Shown: positions 45,401 to 59,700 of the stretch, one piece after another
How positions within the stretch are numbered: the first letter of the stretch is position 1
Layout: each line of letters starts with the position of its first letter
DNA from: Brienomyrus brachyistius
Lineage: Eukaryota > Chordata > Actinopteri > Osteoglossiformes > Mormyridae
NCBI RefSeq assembly: GCF_023856365.1
Contig: NC_064539.1
Span: forward strand, 24,649,493-24,713,492
DNA length: 64,000 nt
Direction: 5' to 3'
Position numbers and translations under genes: made by a program
The notes under the pieces: generated by a model
The model's input: the letters and a program-made list of their open reading frames with translations, nothing else
Database searches by the model: none
Told to the model about the DNA's origin: nothing

Positions 45401-48400
45401 AGCGAGTTTTGCCTCCCTCAGCCCTGTTTTCCTAACCCCTCAGCAGAGTCTTCTGTGGGGGGGTGAGCAGTCTGTCTGCATGTTGTGTGTGTGCATATCT
45501 TTGTCAGTGATGATGAATGTGGGTGTGTCCAGGGACAATGCTGCCAGTTTGTCGCCATGGGGACGATAGAGCTGCTTTACTGCCCCCCCCCAGCCACCTA
45601 AATCAGGAGGTCAAACGCAAGGAGAGATGACTGGTGTGTGTGTGTGCATGCAGCAACAAAATCGGGCCTCTGGCTTTTTCATTTTGCTCATTTGTTCTGT
45701 TTTTTTAGTTGCTTAGAGGTGGAAGCTGTCATACATCTGTCCCTTAACATTTTAGGGGAAGGATGACGGAATTAGAGGTCAGAGGAACCAGACGGGTAGG
45801 GATTAGGACTGATGGGCCTAGATATAAGAGATACAAAGAGACGAGGATGAAGCACAGCAAGAGACAGAGGAAGGGAACTAAAAAGGGGGTAGGCCGTGGA
45901 AGGGAACTAAAAGGAGAGAGGCAGAAGAATGGGAACTAAAAAGGGGTGAGACAGTGGAAGGGAACTAAAAGGAGAGAGGCAGAAGAATGGGAACTAAAAA
46001 GGGGTGAGGCAGTGGAAGGGAACTAAAAGGAGAGAGGCAGAAGAATGGGAACTAAAAAGGGGTGAGACAGTGGAAGGGAACTAAAAGGAGAGAGGCAGAA
46101 GAATGGGAACTAAAAAGGGGTGAGGCAGTGGAAGGGAACTAAAAGGAGAGAGGCAGAAGAATGGGAACTAAAAAGGGGTGAGGCAGAGGAAGGGAACTAA
46201 AAAGGGGGAGGCAGAGGAGGGGAACTAAAAGGAGAGAGGCAGAAGAATGGGAACTAAAAAGGGGTGAGGCAGTGGAAGGGAACTAAAAGGAGAGAGGCAG
46301 AAGAATGGGAACTAAAAAGGGGGAGGCAGAGGAGGGGAACTAAAAGGAGAGAGGCAGAGGAAGGGAACTAAAAGACGGGGCAGAAGGGAACTAAAAAAAG
46401 GGGGGTAGGCTGGGGAAAGGACCTAAAATGGGGGGGCAGAGGAAGGTAACTAAAAAGGAGCAAGACAGAGGGAGGGAGCTAAAAAAGCAAAAAAGGGGGG
46501 GAGGCAGAGTAAGGGAACTAAAAAGAAAACCTGATGACAGGCAGAAGTGGTCCCCCCCCCCATGTCAAAGCGGTCCCTCTCCAGCTGCTGCTGAGACGTC
46601 GCGCGGCGATGTCAGTCACTGGGGGCGCCATTGTCATCGATGCCACGCGGGACTTTTGTCTCCACGATGACTTCCCTGGTGATCCGGGGCGATCAGAAAC
46701 ATAAACAGGCGCGTACGTGCCGTCATCAAAGTTCGCCGCCTTTCCTGGCAGGCACCTTTTCGACATGCCAACACGGAACACCCCCCCCACCCCGTCTCTG
46801 GTTTGGGAAGAGGTGGTTCTTCTTAAACAGGAGGAAGCGGGGTCTTGGTTCCTGCATGTCAGCACTAGCATGTTGAACACCGGTAATTAATGTGCGCTTG
46901 TTAAAGACGAACGGGGGTGTATCGCTTTCAGAGATCTCCCTGTTTCCACTCCAGTCTGTGGTCTCAAGCACTCGGTTTCCATTGAGGGCTGCAAAGTCGA
47001 TCAAGCATTTGCCCTGGGAGGTAATTCAGCTTCTCTCGGCGGAATAAAATGCAAGCTTTTAGCTGCTCCGATGACTTTTTATTCAAAGTAAACCTACAGT
47101 TCTTGCCCAGTTCTAACAGCTGTTTTGCTTGAATAGTTTAAGTTAAGGAGCATGTATGACAAAGTTTCAGTCGAGCCCTTCCTGGAGATTGGAGCCCAGG
47201 ACCTTCAGGTTAGGTGGCCATGTTCTTAACCACCACTTACCTGCTGCGCTGATTGGCTACTGGGAATGAAGGGGGCGTGTCACTTTAATGTTGAAAGGGT
47301 ATTATTCTGTGCTGGCGGGTGTGTTGAAGTAGTTTGTTATCTCCTTCCAGCCCACAGAATTCACATCCAGGTATGACAGAGTAGGTGCCTAAAAGGTGAA
47401 AAAAACTTGGCATTTATGTTTAAGTAGGATATTTAAAGGGCTGACCCATCTAAGTGCCATATCTAAGGGGTACCTCACCCCCGGAGCGCTGGGCTGAACT
47501 GCAGCTTTGCCGGGATGGCAAGCCTTCCTCCCTGACCTTCTCCAGGCTGCCAGGTAATTGGAGAGATGTGGAGGGGCTCCCTGTGGGAACAGATAGGACA
47601 CCCAGCGCGACGGCTGACTGAAGCGGCTCCTGGGCCACGGTGGGCAGGAACATGAAAGGGCGACTCTGAGAAGCTCTGCCTGAATCGCAGACAGCGAGGG
47701 AGAGTCAATTAAAAACGGATCCGGTCTCGCGACAGAACAAAGCCTTTGTGCAGAAATGACATCTCCATATTGCGACGTCTCGAGCTACATGTGTATGCAA
47801 TATTATATTATTGGGGTGTGGGTCTGTATCTAAAAATAAAGGGAAAATAAAGCAGATTTTCATATCTTCTCCACTTTGCCTCCCAGTTAGTTTTTTTTTT
47901 TTAACAAAGTTAAACAGCCAGCTGTGTGTCATTAAGTCATAAATGTGTGTGTGGGTGCATGTATGTGTGCACATGTGAGTGAGACTGTTCGTTTCTTTTT
48001 CGTAGCGCTCATCATAAGAAACGCGACGCCCGTATACTCAACGGGCAGGAAATCGAGCAATCCGCTTCTCGCCTTGTGCAATAAAAAAAAAGTAAAAAAT
48101 CGAGCGTCATTGTCGGCTGTGATGCTGATGGGCTTCCCACCTACCTCACAGGTCGGCACTGGTACCTGCGAGTGCTGCACGCACCCTCTGCTATTGAAGA
48201 AAAAAAACCTGAAGTGTGCGTGTTTGCATGTGCCAGTAATGAAACACAAACCAGCAGCCTTCACTGTCAGGATGGAACTTGACTCGGACGCTTTTCGCAG
48301 GGTTACGTTTTCCAAAGCGGGGCAGCTTGTTTTCGGGCCAGGTGTTCCTGTTAGCCGTCCAGAGGAAAAGCTAGGAGGAGAAAAGACTTCAGAGTAAATG

Positions 48401-49474
48401 AGGAGCATTAATTCAGCCAAACTGTGGAGTTACATCTCCGGTAGATAAACAGATTCTCCTGTTCATCCCTCGCTCATAAAATCATTGAAATGAAGAAAAA
48501 TGTTGTTATAACTTGCTGTCAGGTGACTCCTGGTGGCAAAACAGTGGAGTAGTGGCCTGGTTTTTGGCTAAATGTCATTCCACATCTTAAATCTTTCTCA
48601 CAGTGTTGCTTTTCATCTTGAAAGAATAACAGGGATATTCCGCATGCACTGGACGATTTGGTGGGAAGGGTTTAGGTCTGGACTCTGCTCAAGGCAGATG
48701 TCAGCGCTGGTCATTTTGCATTATGGCATTTTGGCCTTTTCTTCTTTTTCTTTCTTTCTTTCCTTCCTTTTTTTTTTTAGTCTGCCAGGTCATTAAAATG
48801 ACTTGCTTGATACTTGAGGGTCCCAACTCCTGCCAGGATCTTCGGACGAAGTTTGACATTTAATTTATCTCTGCGTTAGAGATTTATAAAGGTTTGTAAG
48901 GCCTGAATTAGATCTTTGAGGCTGTTCGTTCAGTGCAGGAATCGATCAGTGCTTGTCACAGGTGGATTATACGTTTATTTATTGATGTCTTTGGAGAGTG
49001 GAAACGGTCACCGTAAGGCACAGACTTCATAACTGTTTTTATTTTTAATTAATGTTATCAGGTGACCGAAAACATACTACAACAAACCTTGATATGCTGT
49101 TAGAGGGTCAAGACGACCAAACCCTATAGCAGGGGGGCAGATCTGGCTCTGAAAAATGCAAAGTTGTTCCAAAAGAAGGACCAGCAGGCATGAAAGTGCC
49201 CGCCGATGTGGCGCCGGCAGCTCTGGGCCAAACGCGACGTGGCCCCATTCTGGGTGCCCGATATCACGGGCCCTCAGTCCGCTCACAGCCCGCAGCCCGT
49301 CTGTGGAGATTAGCCCCGCTTTGCTGACAAGGCCAAGCCGAGTTGGGGGGCGGGGGGGGGAGAGATGCCCTACCCAGTCTGTAATTAGCATACATCCCGA
49401 AAGCAGCTAATCGGATTCAAGGAAGCAAACTGGACTAGACTTCCGAGGTATCGATGGGAGTAAGCTGTTGGCCG

Positions 49475-49557
<83 letters not shown>

Positions 49558-52500
49558 CGTGCGTGCGTGTGTGTGTGTGTGTGTGTGAGAGACAGGATTG
49601 TACCTGGCCAGCCAGCCTCGATTAGCCTGGATCAGGGTGTGGCCCAGTTTCATCCGTTTTGCTTTTCTTACCGTTTTTCAAATTCAGATTCAAATAAAGA
49701 AAATAAAATTCAGAATTAATTTGCCAGTAACTTTGCTGTTGCCACTTGTGCTCAGATGGTGTCCTGGTGTATTTATTATTTATAGTTGCAGTGTTGATGT
49801 CCTCTGTTCTATTTGTCTAATTGAAGAAGTGAGTTTTTCCTCTTGGTTCTTCACTACCAGTGGTTTTGAGAGAGACCCCCACAGAGGGATTCGGCACCCC
49901 TCCCTCAGGCCCCCCGGTCCAGTCAGGTGGTTCCGTCTGGTTGTTCACATTGTTTGTTTTCGGGTCCCTCCGTCTGTATTGGGCTCAGACGCTGTTTTTT
50001 TGGTTGCGTCAGACTTACGGTTGGTGTCAGAGGCCCCTGCCTTTCAGCTGGGCCATCTGTTTGTGTCCCCCCCCCCATCTTCTTAATTAATGAAATTAGG
50101 GGGGTTCCCTGCTGGGTGGAAACTCTGTGCAGACAATTGGACCCTGGCAGATTTTTTTTGTTTTAAACTTGAATAGTTTTTTCCTTTTTTTTTTTTATTA
50201 AACCACAGTATCGCTGCAACTGAACCCCCTCTCCTCACGTCAGAGCAGACGGCCGGCCTCTTCTTCACGCAGGGTGGGTGGGTGGGTGGGGGGGGGTGTT
50301 CACTGTTCCGGAAAGTTCTGAAACGCTGCTGCCTGACGTCAAAAACAGCAGTGTTAGAGACATTGCAAAAAGAATAAGGACTGCTATCAGTTATTTTCAG
50401 GTGTCACCCGAATAATGTCATCAGGACCCTCCCCCCCATATGCTGACCCCGTGTCTCCTTGTCTGTCATTGTTTCTGAGTAGGTTTTGATCTGGGGGCCA
50501 GGTTGCAGGCCCTGTGAGCAGCGTCAATAGCATAGATCTACACAGCCAGCTAGCTGTGGTGTTCCACAGCAGGCAGCCTAGTATAGATCTGTTTCTATAT
50601 CTAGAACTGCACAGTAGATGCTGGCAGTGTAGCTAATGCCAGAGAGATGAAGTAGAACATCTTACTATCATGAGCAGTCTGTAATAGAAGAACTAGTATT
50701 TCACAGTGGCTGCGTTCGGCCGTGTTGCGAGCAGGGACTGACTGCGCCTGTTTTGAAATGTGTGGTAATGGTTGAGTCGCTCCTGCGCTGCAGCATAAGT
50801 TTCAGCACGAGTCATCCCCGCTCGCGTGCCTATGGCGCGTCGCAGTCTCGCACGGCCGAGTCGAGGAGGAAATGCCTTCAGTCCTGCCCGGCGCCGCCTA
50901 GTTAAATTGCCGCGTCGTTCCGTTTGAGAGGAGAGCAGAGGAAAAACAAAACGCCAGGCGACATCCCCAGAGCAGGCGATCGCGATGGTCCGTTCCCGGG
51001 ATGCGCGTTCTGGGCCGACGGCCGATTGTGTCCGCAGGTGCCGTCTGAGGACGGGGGGGAGCAAAATGGCCCCCACACGAGTGAGCGTGGAGGTCTGCAA
51101 GGAAGGTGACAGAAACAAACAGACAAAAACAAACAAAATAGGGCCCCGAGTGCAGCCGTTGTCTGGGAGATCGCCATCTGTTCCTGTTTTCTGGAAGATC
51201 TTTTCTCTCCCTCTTTCATTCTCTCTCTCTCCGTCCACTGGGGTGCTGGTGATATGAATTTGCGATTTAGCCCTTTAGCACAGGGGTTGATGCATGGTGG
51301 AGGGGGGGGGCGGTATAGCTAGGAGAGCCCACCCTGCCACGGAGATTAGTGAGAAGGGCCACCTCGCGTTCACAGATCAGCCTCCGTAGCCCAAGGGCCA
51401 CATGCGTGCCTTACAGCCATGTTTTGGCTCTCGTGGGCTCCTAAGGTTATGCCGAAGGTTAGACTGAATTCCTCGCCTTCTTCCCCAAGGTGCGTCTGCG
51501 TGGATTAGATACTTTTACCGATATGATGACGTGAGCCAGAAGATTTTCTAAGGTGACAGAAATCACTACAGCATCTGATTTAATTCTGTTTTTTCGGTGG
51601 CGCCAATCTACACACGACATTTGCCGCGACTCTAATGTGTGATTTTTGTTTTTCCTTCGCTTGTTTTTCCTTTAGTGTGGAGATCGACGTCTGTCTGTAA
51701 CATTGACTTATGTTCCCTTGTTTAGTGGTTAAGCACAATATGTCTGGCAAATAAGGCACTCGATGTGTTCAGTTTTCTTGCGGCATAGAATAGTGTAACA
51801 TCCTCGGGAGGGGCACACTGCTCTCGTAGGAAATTAATAGCAGGTACCATCCTGTTTGTTCTGCCAAAATTCATTTTTACAGCATTGTGGGGATTGGTTG
51901 GTGGGCTGGTAGGAGTGGCTTATACATCTGGAATGTGTTGTTTAGCACATGCCACAAAAGAGGAAGAGGTGTGCGGGTCAGCATTTGTATTCAGGCGTCT
52001 GATTGGCTCTCACCGGCCGGGCCCGGTCAGGTGGCGTTGTGGTTGGAGTAGAGCTAAGATGGACAGGTAGTTGGTAAGTTCTTCCCCAGCACCATTGCTG
52101 AACCGTGCGTAAAAAATAACAGTGGGGAATTTCCCCGACATAGTCTGCATCTCGCTTTGCCCGGGTTTGGGTCAGGTGCCCCAGCAACCTAACCGTAGAC
52201 CCGCATCGGAAGGGGCGGGTTCTGAGCAGTGCAGCAGGAGTGGCGGCTCGCTTGGTCCTATCAGAAGCGACGGCCTGGCCAGTGGCGGATCGCAGTGGAT
52301 TCCCTGGGCTCTCCATGCCTGGCCTGTCCCTTTCCATTACATTTGGGTCCCAGGTGGAACTGACAGCTTCTCTTCTCTCCTCCCCCTGAAGCACCATCCC
52401 CATCTTACTCTAATATGAATACAGCACAGCGGCTGGATAACGCGCTCGTCCTGCCCTTACTCTACTTATCTAGGCTTTGAGATTAGAATTTTGCAGTGAT

Positions 52501-55500
52501 AAGACGGTAAACCGTGCCAAAGGAAGAGGACATATTTGGCCTATCGATCCTTTTAAATCCATCTTCATTTGTACAATTACATGGTAAAGTAAATTTATTA
52601 AATTACTATGTGTTTCATGTCATCATGTATTTTCATTTTATTATTCATTCTTTTAAAAACTATTTTTCAACCAAGGAAATCGATTCTGAAGTTTAAGTCC
52701 AGTGGCCTGTACTACGAAGCGCCCAGACTACCTTAAATCTGACAAGTTACCCCGATAAGCCAGTGACCCCCGCTTCGTAGTACAGGCCCCTGCTTCGTAG
52801 TACAGGCCCCTGCTTCGTAGTACAGGCCCCTGCTTCGTAGTACAGACCCCCGCTTCGTAGTACAGGCCCCCGCTTCGTAGTACAGGCCCCTGTTTCGTAG
52901 TACAGGCCCCAGGTTAATTCAAGCCTTTGTTTACTTTTTATGTAGCTCTGTAGCTATAGGAAGACAGCAATTTTTTTATTTTTTTCACTTGCCATTGTGC
53001 TGTGTTTAAATTCCAGTATGATTTGATTTCCAGCCAGAGACGGATCTGATGGTAAATGCCTTCTCCTCCATCTGATTTAAGATTAGCTCACCTCAGATTA
53101 CGCAAATTAACTTAGCTACCCCTAGCTAACCAGAGTTTCAGTCGTCGGTGTAACAATAACCCATAAGATTTTCAGTCCCCCAAGGTCAATTCAGATCCTT
53201 TTCTTCCTCTGTGTACAACTGGAAGACGCTTGTCTGGCTTTTGTGGATCCAGGTTTTGAGTGTGAATGTGTCACATGCAGTTTTCAGGGAGCATTGATGT
53301 TCTGAAATGAGCGAGTGTTCTTTAAACTCTTTTAAGCTTCTTAAGCTCAAGACTAACAGGGCATATTCATTTGGAGAGCGAGTTGTGATGTGTGCCATTA
53401 TATTTCTATGTTTAATTGTTTCGCTGATATCACACTTTAGAGATCCAGGATTTTCGGATGAAATAGATGTAGATTGTGGCTCAGGTTGGCAGGCTGTGTA
53501 CATTTGGGCCAAGAAGGTTCTCCTGGTCTTTGACTGGTTCTGATTCCCCAGCCTTCTCTGTTTCTTCATTGCAGATCGACCCAAAGGTGGCGTTTCCCCG
53601 GAGAGCTCAGCCCAAGGTGAGTCAGTCAGCTGACCCGTCACCTTGGGAGACCCCCCTCATTGAGATGTGGATGCAGGAGCCCCCACTCGTCCTATAGGTG
53701 TTGTGATGGGACTGGATTATTTCCACTTCTGAGCCCCCCTGGTGTAATTCCTTGTCCCACATCCACATCATAATATGCTCCAGCTGCTTTTTGTCTGATG
53801 GTCATAATCCTGGGACAAAATCACACCGTTTATTATGTGATGTGTAATGATAAAGGTCTGCTGCGTCCTGTATTCTTCACAGTCGCTTAAGCAAAGCATT
53901 AACGCAGCTTAGCCATGTCGCTCAGTGCCTGTCCATGTTAAACGGCAGAGCTGTCATCGCAGTTGTACAGTACTGTGCAAAAGTCTCAGGCATTGAAAGA
54001 AAATACGTGTATATTTCCCCAAAAAAAGCACAAGTTAGCATTAGAACGCATAAATTAACAGTATCGCCAATTAGCAAGATCTTCTTTTCTCCAGTAAGTT
54101 GCTCGGTAGCTGCATGCACACGGCTTTGGTCCCCAAACATCTCTTCAGGGGCAGCTCAGCCAATGCATTGCGTGTAATCGTTACATTTCTCCACCAGCTC
54201 AATTAATTAATTAACTTAATTTGTTAAGGAACTCAATGAGGTATTGATTAGCCAAGCAAGGTGTGCTAATGCTTGAGTCAACAAGCAGATGAGCGTATTG
54301 GATGGGTGCTCGCAAAAGCTGGGGCGACTCTAGGGGGGTTCGAAAGGGGAAAGCTGACACACTTAGACAGAAAATCATAGCTTTATGCAAATATGAGGAT
54401 CAATTAAACATAATTTTCTTTGACCGCCTAAGACTTTTGCACAGTACTGTATATAAATATAGTCGATCCTCCTGCATCGCCGCTTTCCCCGTCGTGGTAT
54501 CGATGTATGTCGGGATCGGCATCAATTAAATGGGAATTTTTTGGGAGTTTTTGATAGTTTTGTGAAAGCCGCAGACAAACCCGCAGATAATTTACTAACT
54601 CATCAATGCATAAAATGCTATATATGCATAGTGCTGGATTGGAGGAGGCTGAGCGCATTTACCGGCCTCTAATGTCACATCTCGCGCCTTATCTCGCAGT
54701 GGTCTTTGCATCTTGAACGGTCTCATATCTTGCTGCACCATTTCAATGCCCTGAACTGCTAAAATCCAAAACTCTTTGCTCTATCCGCATGCTCGCTTCC
54801 CTCCCCAAGGGGGCCAAAAATTCTACGCGGCTTTTCTAGATCGGGGGGGGGGGGGGGGACTGCACCTCTAACCCCTGTGGTGTGGAAGGGTCGACTGTGG
54901 TATAAAGTTGACTTTCATGATGGTAACCTCACGTTTCGCTCCACACCCCGGTGGGGATGGTATGCTTGGGCTGCTCACCGGAGGGCTGTTTCCACACCGG
55001 ATTGCGAAGGTCGGCCATTATTGGGGGAACCTTTCTCAGCACTGCTGGGGCCCTTGTGGGGTGGAAATTTGCAATATGCCCGTTAAAGTGACCCAGCATC
55101 TGTCTCGCTCCTCTCCCCCTCTCCCCATCTGGGCCCTTCAGATGGTAACCCGAACCAAGAAGATCTTCGTGGGGGGGCTGTCCGTAAACACCACCATCGA
55201 GGACGTGAAGCAGTATTTCGACCAGTTCGGAAAGGTAAAATGAGAGGAGGGTCGCGACGACGGCCCTCAGGAGGCATTTTCACATGGCTTTTTCTTTTTT
55301 TTTTTTTTTTTTTGGTATAAACATTCTGCTGAATTTCACGCTTAACTACTTGTACGTGTGTGGTCTTCATTTCCTGCTGAACCTGTAAAAGGCGCCAGGG
55401 AGCGGAATTGTTGGTTAAATGGAGCCTGGCCGTCAGTGTCGGCAGCAAAGCAAAACTGTGTGAGGTTATGTAACGCTCGAGGCCCTGGGGTCTGGGAAGG

Positions 55501-56673
55501 TGCGAAGCGAGCAAACACGACGAGCATCGCAGGGAACATTAGCGCGTCACTGACGTAGGGTTTCACTGGAAAGTGGCACTTTTTGGGACTTATGATTTTG
55601 AGCGCTTGGGTTTTCTTGCGGGATACTGTTGCTGACATTTGGTACGTTTGACTGTGAAATTAGTGTGGCGGCACAATTTTCTTGGTAAATTGTTTGGTTT
55701 CATGTTTCATTCCAAACATTTCTGGAAACAGTGACACTGTAGGTACCTCTTTGCAGAACAAAAATGCCCGGGGTACATCCTACAGAAGTGTAATTTGTGA
55801 GGACAGGCGGTGGGGGTTACTAATGGATATAAACTGATATATGGCTATTTTGGTGTTGGGGGGGGGGGTTGCTCATGCTGCTCGGGGGATGGAGATGTTG
55901 CTCTCTTGGGGAGGTAAGCTTTGTTTGTTCGACAGAGATGTTGCACTTTCCCTCCAGTGCGCTGCAGTGCCACAGTGGAGAGTGATTTAACTTCGTTAGT
56001 AGCTTTTTTCTTCTTTTTTTTGACGTCAATCAGTGTGCTCTAAATTGATAAGGGGGCGGAGACTGAGTCTTGGAAGAACAGGCGAGAAACTAAGGGAGGG
56101 AGGCTGGGAAAGACGGGATAATAAGGCATCCGTGCTGTTATGTGTCGGGGGGGGGCAGAAAATGTTGATGGGGAGGGAGATCTCTGAGGGGAAAAGATGG
56201 CAGATTTGGGCAGATGCAAATATTGAGTGTTAGACAAGGGAGATGGAGGAGTTTAGATGGAGAAGAGGGAGGGACAGAGACCAGGGTGGAAGAGATGAGC
56301 AAAGTTGGGAATTGAATCAGCAACGGGGGGGGCGACCGGGAGCATGGGGAAGCCTGTGGTTGCCTGGAGAGTGGTTGCTAGGAGAGGGAAGGGGGGGGGG
56401 GGGGGGGGAGTTTCACAGGAGTATGGAAGGTGGTGAAGAGAGGGGGGGGGATTATCAGGATCTGAACTAATCTGATGTAACAGCTGCTCCAGCTCTACCA
56501 CCTCTCTACAAACAGACACACACACAGTCTCAGTCACATAGACACATACACACAGTCACATAGACACACACACACAGTCACACACACACACACACAATCA
56601 CTTGCCCTCTACCCCCTGTCAACCTGTTACTGTGGTGACCCAATGTCCCTATTGTCCATATGTAATTCTTTAG

Positions 56674-56713
<40 letters not shown>

Positions 56714-59700
56714 ATGAACAAGATGGTGGAGAGGGTTGCCTCTAACAACAGAACCGGCCGCCATGTGGTTTAGCCCACGGATCAAACTCGCCATCCTGTC
56801 TGCAAGAATCTGCCCTACAAGGATCCCAGTTGACTCTCAAAGCACAAAGCAAAGGGACTCAGCCCTGTGTTTGTGAAGCTGAGGACTGAAGTTCCTGGCG
56901 GAGTTTGTGGAGGGCGGGGCAGTGGGAGGAGGTCCTCCGACCGTCTAGGGGAGAGAAACGCGATGGGGAGGAGGTTTCAGTGTGGGCGGGATGGAGAGCC
57001 TGGCAGGGAAGAATCTGGGTGGCAGGGAGTGGAGGCAGAGTTGGTAACAAGATGGAGGACTGGGCTCTCCAGCTGCTCCTTCGGTGTCACAAAAGGCATC
57101 TTTACAATGGAGTTAGGAAATTAAAGACTGTACAGCATCACTGGCTCTCCAGCAGCCAGCAAGTAACGGTTATTTTCACTCTTGTTTTCAGACAGAATTT
57201 ACCGTCCATTTAGTCTGATGATCTGTATTTGACTGTTGTTTGCTGACATACGTTTGACTCTGTGCTTGCTGAAGTGTTCTGGAACTTTATGGATGAAGTT
57301 TTGAGCCATTTCTACATTCACCTTGTGACCGTAAATGCGACACTTTTTGGAGAAGGGGTGTTACTGTTGTGCAGTAGATTCCTTTGTTGTTTTAATGTTA
57401 TTATTTAGTCTAGATGGTTGTTTCCAAATCATCTAAATTCATGCAGCCGTGCATGTACATTTTGTTTTATTTAATCTTTAAATTTCGTGGTATTTCTAGC
57501 TGGAGAGCCCAAAGCCCGGAGGGGTACCGCTTCAGGGGCTGTAGCAAAGGTCTCCTTTCAGGTGACTCAATCGTTTTGTTTTTTTTTGTATCTCATCCCC
57601 CGGAGAGCCGTGTTTCAATGTGGCCAGTGACGGCCCCTCTACCCATGGGGCTTTAAACAAGGCCTCCGTTCTCACAATACAGAGACAGGAGCTCCCCCCC
57701 CGCTCTTCACCCCAAGCAGTCATTGTTTTCTAGCCCAACGTGAAGGAACAGCCAACCAAACGGCGCAGTGAGCATGGCATGTGGCCTCGGGTGCTCTGGC
57801 CAATGCTTTAGCAAGCCTCTGAGAATCACCAACCACGGCCATTTCCTCGGGGGCTCGGGGCAACGTGTGGACGGCAGAAGGCGGCACTGGGTGAAAGTCC
57901 ACCACAGGACGCTGTGGTTGAAGCCTCACGGCAGGTGAACAACAAAGCCCATCCTCTCCGGGGAATTAGGGACCCAGTGTGGCCTCAGGAATCAGGGACA
58001 GCCCGATGTAAAACGGGAACTTTGCATATCACCTTGGACAAGTGCATCTGCTAAGCAAATGCTCACCTGATGGTTTTTTCCACCACGACCTGTAGCTACT
58101 TCACTCTCAGCCTTGTTTTGCTTGGCCTCAGTGCTAAAGAAATAGATCTAGTGGTTCATATGCTCCGTCATGAGATCAGATTTGAACTGCTAAACACTGA
58201 TCATGCCGGTGGAATCTCCTCTCCGGAGAACCTCTTTTAGGTCAGGTTATGTTTGCGTAAATGTTGCTTGCTGGTGAATTCTGGGCGACTGTTCTCTGAA
58301 GGTTGCCTCGGGGGAATCCCTTGAAAGCTGGGAGGAGAATCGAGATCTGTGGAAAATCACATTCTGCTGAACACTGGCGGACATTGTCTAGATGTGCTTA
58401 AGAAGGAATACCTGCTTACCTTTAAGCAACTGTTTCTTCTTGGATTTTTATGCCAGCATTATGGACTTGAAGATACGAGACTGGATTCGTGGCCCCTTTA
58501 AGATTTTTTGACTTACTAGGACCAGCACTGACAAACATTTCCAAAATCCCCCATATGATGCGTATGCCGTAGGGGTGGCCTTATCCAACCACCGTCAGCA
58601 TTGTCGAGAGAATGGTCTGGGGCTCTCCCAGGTGTTTTCTGCCAAAATCTCAGTGTTACCGTCGCCCCCCCCCACCCTGCTGGCACACCGTCGCCCCACC
58701 AATTCCTCAGGCAGACTGGCGGCGGGATCACAAGCCCTGGAGCAGTGGGAACGGGGGTCCGGTCTGACTGGCTGGTGAGGCACCATGGAAACGGCCCCCC
58801 TTTCTGGGACCCCCCCCATCATTGAGGTGCTGTGGCTCTTTCAGCTGCCCGAAATGGAGCTAATCCAGGTGCGGTACAGTACAGCCCTGATGAGCGAGAA
58901 AGCGAGGGAGATAGAGCGCTAGAGGAACGGACGCATGACTTTCAGCTTCAGCCAGCTGTTGACTCCCTATTAAAGAGACTCACTGGAGTCTTTGTCTGCT
59001 GTCCTGTCTAGAATGAGAGAACAATGAAGAGAGGAAGAAGGGAGAATTAAAGATGACGACGGAGAGCGAGGCTGAGTCACTTATGAGCAGATGTGTTTGG
59101 GCTATTCGTCCCAGCTGCTCCGAGGTTGAAGAAGCTGTGACTCAAGTGTCTCCTGTCAAAGCCAAGCAGGCCAGCGAGGTCAAGGCAGCATGAGGACGCC
59201 TTCAAGGCGGACATTGAGGTCGCTGTTGAAAAGCAGGTGGATGATGCCACCTGTTGGTTTTCGGGAGAGGCGTGTTCGGTTGCGTTCATGACCTGACTTG
59301 GAAGGGCAGCAATGTGCCAACGTGGACCTGGGGGTCCGAACATAACCGGCTCGACAGGTTCTTGCCTTGTCGTTTATGAGGTGGGTTGGAGACGATGAGT
59401 GTGAGAGATGAAGATTGATGTGAAAGCAGAGTTTGTTTGTGACTTGCGAGTTTTTCCCAGCGACCACATAGAGATTTAGCCATTCTTCCCACTACGGTTC
59501 AGCAGCGCAGTCTAACCGCCTCCTTTCAGAGTTCATTAGCAAACGCGTCCTGGAACTTGACCCCTTTAAACCTTTAGGGTCTGATCTATGCACTTGGTTG
59601 CCATGGTGCTTGCAGCCATTTTGTTTGTTAGGCTTTGGAAAGCAGAATATATTGGGGTATTAATTCCGTGGCCCCTGAAAGGAAGGGCAGCAGGAAGGAG

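Larger units (their letters stand above)
44145..53574 (+). other. msi1: msi1 intron 4 (9.4 kb)
   Basis: Holds the 58-bp minisatellite (45868-46520), a minus-strand SINE (about 47155-47250), a TG repeat (49476-49587), a GC-rich patch near 50700-51080 and the inverted/tandem element at 52704-52910. No further exon was supported. Confidence 0.7.

Noticed and set aside
49435..49719. Cys/Val- and His/Thr-rich frames across the TG repeat
   Set aside because: Pure microsatellite translation.
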